Of a stretch of DNA of 64,000 nucleotides, positions 58,627 through 64,000 are shown piece by piece. The DNA lies in NCBI RefSeq assembly GCF_020085105.1, contig NC_058043.1:7507667-7571666 (forward strand), given 5' to 3'. The first letter of the stretch is position 1, and every line of letters begins with the position of its first letter. The stretch is from Siniperca chuatsi (taxonomy: Eukaryota > Chordata > Actinopteri > Centrarchiformes > Sinipercidae). The notes under the pieces are model-generated. The model had not been told where the DNA came from. It saw nothing but the letters and a program-made list of their open reading frames with translations, and made no database searches. The position numbers and the translations under genes are program-made.

Positions 58627-59041
58627 ATGGCTCTCTACGCAGACCTCGCTCTTCAAGACAGCGTGAAGGAGCAGCTCTTTAGGTAAGCCAAAGCTACATT
58701 TCTTTTTATTTCTCGTTTTTATTTCAGGAAATGTTTTTATTTCATTAAATTCCGTTCACTAAACTGATGACCATACTAATAAAACTCATGACTGTGTTTC
58801 TATCAGGTGTAAACTCCACATGTTGGAGAGGAAATGCTGCACAGGAGTGGAGAAGCTGAAGGCTCTGATTGGAGAACACCTGCAGAATGGGATCCCTGTT
58901 TCAGAGATCCTGGAGAAAACAAAGTCCTTCCTCACCTTGAGAAAAGCCCTGCTGTCACACAACGGCTACTCCAAATATTCAAGGGACATTTTACGTTTGT
59001 TTCCTGATGCAGATGAAGACTTGGCTCCACTGTGCTTTTAA
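58627..59041 (+). CDS. Small divergent HES-like HLH/Orange protein lacking a basic region and WRPW
   Basis: Exons 58627-58682 and 58807-59041, about 96 aa, with GT-AG sites. The intron falls just before the HLH, as in the array genes. The second exon reads MLERKCCTGVEKLKALIGEH, then VSEILEKTKSFL, then NGYSKYSRDILRLF. These align by eye with VEKLRRERINSSIEQLKSLL, KADILEMTVCVL and QGYSRCVQEVEHFL. The basic-region arginines, the HES proline and the WRPW are missing (it ends PLCF). The start at 58627 has a good context (GAAATGG) and follows the TATA-like motif; an in-frame ATG at 58522 would add 35 residues. It could be a non-DNA-binding dimer partner or a decaying paralogue. Homology is inferred from weak similarity plus gene structure and location. 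Confidence 0.6.
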
Positions 59042-60525
59042 TGATGACGAGGAATGGACAATGAAAGAAACCACTGAAACTAAAATTGCAGTTTTTTGAT
59101 TTGTGAACTACAGATTTAAGGGATGCCAGTTACATCTCTGTGTGTTGAAAATCTGTTGGTTGTAGAGAAATGCATTATTTGCATTATGACAAACAGAATC
59201 CTCACATGATACGGTTTCTTTTTGGCTTCAACGGCAGCCAGAGGAAGAAAACTAGATTCAGAGGAAAAGGTGAAGAGGTCACTGACTGAGAAGAGTCAGT
59301 AGCTACGTTGTTAAAACATGTTGTGCTGCTATTTGTGAGATTTATGATTCTCTGGTTGTAGACCACAGAAGATAAATCTGGTCTCTTAACTATGCAGGAA
59401 TTAGTATTGATGTTAAAATATTTAGGATCAAAATGTTTCAAATTTTTGATTGATTAACTGCAGTAATTCTGCTTAAAATTTTAAGCCAAACAGAGCAATA
59501 TTGACCTATTCTTCCTGTGAAAATACTGTAAAGGCTAATATTGTGTGATTACAGTTTGCATACAGTGTCTTACTGCCTTGTTTCAAGGTATAATGTATCA
59601 TATTCTTAAACACCAACCTTTCTTCTGAAAAGGGGTTTGTTATTGTTTCGTGTATGCCATGTATGCATATTTTGTTTTATTCACCTTTTTCTTTAATTTA
59701 TCCAAAGTGGATTGAAGTTTGTTTTTGTGTTTTTTTCACATTTCAAGAAAATAAATACGTAAGAGATGCAAGTATTTTCATGTCACCTCATTTAAATCAA
59801 TTTCGGGAAAAGTAAACCAAAGTAAAAAAAAAAAAAGAAAGAAAAGAAATTCAGAACTTAATCAGGACAGTCATATTCTGTACAGATAATTACATTTTGG
59901 GGGGATTTTTATCACAGTTCAAGTGCAGCGAATGCTTTTCAAACACCATGCGCAGCAGTATTGCCTGCTCCATTACAGACAGACATGACAGTTAACTGTC
60001 ACCACTTCACATGTACAGGCAGGTAACAAATTAAAGGAATAACCTGAACAAAAGAGCAGAGAAACAAAACAAATTCAGATGCTTGCACAAAGGGCATAGA
60101 TGGTTGGAGTGATAGAGTGGTATGATGAGTAAGAAAAGAAAGGGAATTATATACTATGACCGTAGCATTCACCAGATCTTAGCCCAGTTTAACACCTATT
60201 GGAGACTGACATGTTAGACAGATTTCCACTAATATAGTCAAAACACCAAATGAGGCAGTATCTTTTGGAGGAACGATGTTCACCCTACCAGTACAGAGAC
60301 ATGATATATACATATATATAGTATATAGACATAATATTGTACATATTCCTTATTATTTTCTTATAATATTTTTAATATCTTATTGTAAAGTTTCTATTTA
60401 GAATATCTATAATAATAATTTATAAATAATAATAAATAATATATATATTTATATACAATATATATTTATGAATCTTGACCTACTTGCTTTATCTTTCTTT
60501 ATATTTCTACTGTGTTCATAGTTTT
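59042..60525. other. Downstream region, 3' UTR of the divergent gene then AT-rich DNA
   Basis: AATAAA at about 59750 could end the transcript. 60300-60470 is low-complexity ATATA-rich sequence. No gene is seen. Confidence 0.4.
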
Positions 60526-60606
60526 GCAACAAAATACCAAAGCAAATTCTTTGTATGTGTAAACCTACTTGGCAATAAAGCAGATTCTGATTCTGACTCT
60601 GATTAT
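60526..60606 (+). mobile_element. LINE 3' tail, Rex1/CR1-like
   Basis: CAAATTCTTTGTATGTGTAA, TACTTGGCAATAAAGC and terminal GATTCTGATTCTGA repeats match the common 3' end of a fish CR1-clade LINE. Only the tail is present. Confidence 0.5.
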
Positions 60607-61346
60607 GTTGGTTTTTCTGTTATGTAACACCATATTTTGCATTGATTGCAGACATTGTAGATGTAATGTAAATGATAAGCTCACAGCTGAAGGGCTGAAC
60701 CAGCAGCTCTCTGACTGTCTACCTTATCTGACTTATTGTTGATCATATGTTTGTGACGTTTGTGATCTTTTCAAGATGTGGAATCACTGTGTAACAAAAA
60801 CCAAAACCCACTGATTACTCCCTGACCAAGTGAGGAATGGTCAGTTTTACCAGAAGGTGATGTTACTGAGACATTTGTTTCAGTATTCTGCATCTGTCAG
60901 CTGTTTATATATGCTTGCCATGTTATTTTAAAATACAACTTGAAATATGCAGTAGATTAAGATATGGTGCTTTTTGTGCAGTAATTTACACGAGTAGCTG
61001 ATAAAAATGAGACGAGCAAACTTTTTTTTGTCTTGTTTTTGTGATTGTTTTAATGCGCATCACTTGGCTTGAAGAGATACATTCACGTTGAGACATTTTA
61101 CAAACAACAAGCCCTTCATTGAAGGTATGAGTGCTGTGACTCACAGAGTTGTAAAGCAGCACATTTGTCTTGATGAACTTTTTCATACACAAAACGAATC
61201 TGCTAAAAATGCAGACAATTGATATATTTAAAAATATGTCAGAAAGGACATTTTAATCAATAGCGTGTGTGAATGTCACATATAAATCTGAAACATGTTC
61301 AACATGATTAACTGTGTCTCCTAAATGGAGAAAAAGCACATACATC

Positions 61347-61367
61347 ATTGTCAGTGTTACTGACAAT
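61347..61367. other. Perfect 9-bp stem inverted repeat downstream of copy 9
   Basis: ATTGTCAGT, a 3-nt loop, then ACTGACAAT. It lies about 310 bp past the copy 9 stop codon on the minus strand, in the likely 3' UTR. ACCTTT-TGT-AAAGGT (read on the minus strand) lies nearby at about 61502-61516. Confidence 0.45.
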
Positions 61368-61678
61368 ATATAGGCATTCCCATTGGGAACAATAATGTTT
61401 ACTTCACAGAGTAACACCTGAATCAGAAATAAGTGACTACATTTGAAACACAAAAGAGTAGCCAACCTGCTGCCTGCAAATATCACAGAAACACAGAATC
61501 TGACCTTTACAAAAGGTAATAAAAGTGAAAAATTGCAGTAACATATGCAATAACTCTTCAGCGTAAGACTACCACAACAATGAGGACAATGTTAAAACGT
61601 CCAAGAGTACAAGTACAATTGCTTGTTCAACATTAGAGTTTCACTCTAAGCTTCACTTTTATACAAGTCCTTGGGTGT

Positions 61679-62276
61679 CTACCACGGCCTCCAGGGGGCG
61701 CTGTTGGCTGCACTCTTCTCTGTGGTGATGCTGGTCTGGACTGTGGAGCTCAGAAGAGAGAAGTCAGCCTCTCTCAGGTTCTTATCAGAGGAAGACTGCA
61801 GCTTGTTGAAGTCGGTCAGAAGTCTTCTCTGGGACTGTGTCTTCACCTGTTCCTTGGACAGGAAGTGTTCCACCTCTCGGACACACCTGGAGTAGCCCTG
61901 ATCAACAGCTGCTGAGTCCACAGCTTGATGCTGCTGCTGCTGCAGTCGTCTCAGGACACAAACGGTCATCTCCAGGATGTCTGCTTTCTCCAGCTTGGAG
62001 TCTGGCTGCTGTTTGAGGAACTCTGGACCCAGGAGAGACTTGAGCTGCTCAATGCTGCTGTTGATTCGCTCTCTGCGTAACTTCTCCACCAGAGGCTTTC
62101 TGAGCTGCAGGAAGAAGAACAAAGTCATTAATAAACTTATCCTGGAGTATAGTGTTAGCATTCACAAAGAAACCTTTCACGAAGCATTAAGTTTTCTTGA
62201 ATCTTCAGTTTACCTTGTGGGTCAGAGTCAGATGCTCCTGAGAGTTGGTCATTGCTACAGTGATTGTAGGTGCCAT
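61679..62276 (-). CDS. hes5-like: hes5/her-like bHLH-Orange repressor, copy 9 (inverted)
   Basis: On the minus strand, exon 1 is 62276-62214 and exon 2 is 62104-61679, 162 aa, intact with WRPW. Two substitutions are its own: Val for Ala in TITVAM and Arg for Gln in CVREVEHF in the Orange domain. Coding and promoter are as similar to the array copies as these are to each other, but obvious similarity stops about 9 nt after the stop codon. It faces the divergent gene tail to tail and is separated from copy 8 by 6 kb. Confidence 0.91.
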
Positions 62277-62342
62277 GGCTGGATCTCTGAGCTGTAGAGG
62301 TCTCTGTAGAGTGAATCTGATCTCTGCTGGCTTCATCCCTCC

Positions 62343-62416
62343 TATTTATAGTCCCACATCTCCATATGAATGTGTGGGTTTGGGTCTGGCTGGAGTTTCT
62401 CACAGTCTCAGCCAAT
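62343..62416 (-). promoter_or_regulatory. Copy 9 promoter (class B, minus strand)
   Basis: Read on the minus strand: CCAAT box at 62416-62412, TGTGAGAA at 62404-62397, N16, AACCCACA at 62380-62373, TATAAATA at 62350-62343. Same architecture as the plus-strand copies. Confidence 0.75.
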
Positions 62417-62499
62417 CAGAGAGCTTGGTGAGACAATATGGGGTGCAGCACTGTGAATGCTGTTATTGCCTGGGGACAATGATTAGATCTCAGGGGAAC

Positions 62500-62655
62500 A
62501 GGTGGAGGACTGGGGGGGGTGATGGAGAGAGACTCACAGAGCTCTGTGTGAATCTGGGAAAGTGTTGACCCTGTAGAGAGAGCCGATCTGCTGCCTGATG
62601 CTGGGATCAATGACTTTGACTGAGCACACGCTCATCATCCCATCACACACGTGGG
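62500..62655 (-). promoter_or_regulatory. Copy 9 M3 block
   Basis: Conserved block 225-380 bp upstream of the copy 9 ATG, in the same orientation to the gene as in the array, with CACGTG at 62648-62653. Similarity ends abruptly just beyond, near 62660; M1 and M2 are absent. Confidence 0.6.
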
Positions 62656-62659
62656 AGAT

Positions 62660-63244
62660 TGATAATGAAAACATGTTATATTTTCATTTTTCCAAAACTG
62701 AACATGCATATATTTCTATTGCAAACTTGACACTATCCAATGCATAAAAAGTATTCCTCTTGCTTGCCTGGTTTAGGTGGTCTGGTCTAATGTTGCTGAA
62801 TCTGCGGTTGAGGTGGTAGTCATACTAATCTTTAAGAAAGTAATTCTAGCTTAGATGCAATGGACCTTTTCTTAAATAGTTTTCAAACACAAATCCCCTT
62901 ATCAACAGCTGGATGAAGCTGGTTTGATCGTGTTTTAAATAAAGTTTGATTGCAGCTATTACAAGTAAGCTTTAAGTTCAAATTCATAGTCTTATTGCAC
63001 CATAACCAGCACCTAATCAATTCAGGAATAGACTCCCTTTTATCCTTCCCGTCACAATAAACAGTCTGGAATACCGAGGAACAATTCGAGTTTAAAGGAG
63101 GGGAAAAGAATGCGTTTGAATGTTCATTAATCCTGAGCATGTCTGCATTCCTTATAGAGATTTTACAAAAGCCTGGCGATGACGAGTCTTGATGACAGGA
63201 ATTTCCATTCAGAGACTGTGAGACAAAACTCTAAACTGACTCCA
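62660..63244. other. Intergenic region upstream of copy 9
   Basis: No gene seen; AT-rich, with no match to the M1 or M2 blocks. Confidence 0.4.
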
Positions 63245-63370
63245 TAATTAATGTGATGTGCAACCAGACACACTTCTTTTGTTCTTGAAAGCAGTGAATG
63301 GAGAGAGTGTGGGAAAGTAGGGAAAACCCACTCACAGAGCCCCAGTGGGACAATAGAGGCAGACCAGACA
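63245..63370 (+). promoter_or_regulatory. M0 block near copy 9, opposite orientation
   Basis: Matches M0 (CAGACACACTTCTTTTGTTC, GTGTGGGAAAG, CCCACTCACAGAGCC, GTGGGACAATA), with TGTGGGAA at 63308-63315. It reads on the plus strand while copy 9 is on the minus strand, so it is inverted relative to the gene compared with units 2-8. Confidence 0.6.
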
Positions 63371-64000
63371 AAGACGTCTGGGGGGGGGATTCTTTACTAC
63401 TGAATTTTAAATGTTTACATTTTTTACTCACTAAACCTGACAATATGTATATTTAGATTATATTTGTTTATGTTTCTATATTTTTAAATTTGAAAATTAC
63501 ACTCTGTGAAAATGTCAATTTAGAGGTCAGTCATTTGTTGAAAGAAATTCAATTACATTTTGATTAAAATACAATGGTGTTGAATTATCAAATCTGATTG
63601 TTTTATACTTTATACTAGAGTATTATAGTTGGCTATTTTTATAGTTATCATCATTTTCTTATTTGAAACAGGGTTTAAACCAAAAATGAATAGCCTTGAT
63701 CCTTAAAATAACGAAAATACGGTATATATTTTACTTTAACTCCCCTATTTAACATTGATAAGCAGTAAATAAACATTTAATAAGTGACAGGTATAGCAGA
63801 TATAAGAGTTTATTCATGTATTTGTCAACAACTATAACTCTTCCTGTGGGCACCCACAAGTGGAGGCTGCTGTATGACAGATAATTAATGACTATACAGT
63901 AAAACACAGTTGTAATAATGTAAAATAATGTCTTCATAGAAGAAGTACTGTACTTCAATAAACACTTCAAAATGTTCTTATATCTGCTTACAAGTACTTT
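63371..64000. other. AT-rich intergenic end of the window
   Basis: No gene or conserved motif recognised. Confidence 0.4.

Overview
The window looks like teleost fish chromosomal DNA. It has intron-containing genes with GT-AG junctions, AT-rich intergenic DNA, long (GT)n/(CA)n microsatellites, and fragments of typical fish elements (L2-type LINE 3' ends, Tc1-like transposase, short inverted-repeat elements that begin TTAAAGGA). No rRNA, tRNA, CRISPR or bacterial features were seen. All homology calls come from recognising protein motifs by eye; no database search was run.

Layout. 1-147 (minus) is the N-terminal coding exon of atrip, with a probable promoter near 1.4-1.8 kb. 1.8-6.2 kb is intergenic DNA with dispersed repeats. 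6730-14393 (plus) is a pdzd4-like gene of the PDZRN/PDZD4 family. It keeps the MGC start, the C-terminal homology block and the TTV tail, but no PDZ core is visible and two frame breaks are present. 14.4-19.9 kb is its probable long 3' UTR or intergenic DNA with inverted-repeat elements. About 21.5-56.5 kb is a tandem array of eight hes5/her-type bHLH-Orange repressor genes (plus strand, 4.0-5.4 kb spacing). A small divergent HES-like gene lies at 58.6-59.0 kb (plus). A ninth, inverted hes5-like copy lies at 61.7-62.3 kb (minus).

The array is the main feature. Eight of the nine copies could encode a 162-163 aa protein with a HES-type basic region (Lys-Pro), HLH, Orange domain and C-terminal WRPW Groucho-recruiting tetrapeptide, split by one intron of about 110 bp. 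Copy 1 carries a 39-nt in-frame deletion that removes the HLH loop. Every promoter has CCAAT, then TGTGAGAA-N16/17-AACCCACA (the geometry of a paired RBPJ/CSL site), then TATAAATA. Most units also carry three distal conserved blocks, each with TGTGGGAA, and HES-type (CACGTG) or proneural (CAGCTG) E-boxes. This is what a Notch-driven, self-repressing hes5 cluster would look like. The 3' UTRs hold a series of short hairpins, one of which shows U-A, G-U and G-C forms of the same pair in different copies.

The units differ in ways that record their history: two promoter classes, an L2 insertion filled in units 2 and 5 but empty in 6-8, a Tc1-like fragment with a nested L2 tail only in 6-8, and a 680-bp internal duplication in unit 4. 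Units 6-8 are near-identical 5.35-kb repeats, so copy number there may vary or be affected by assembly.
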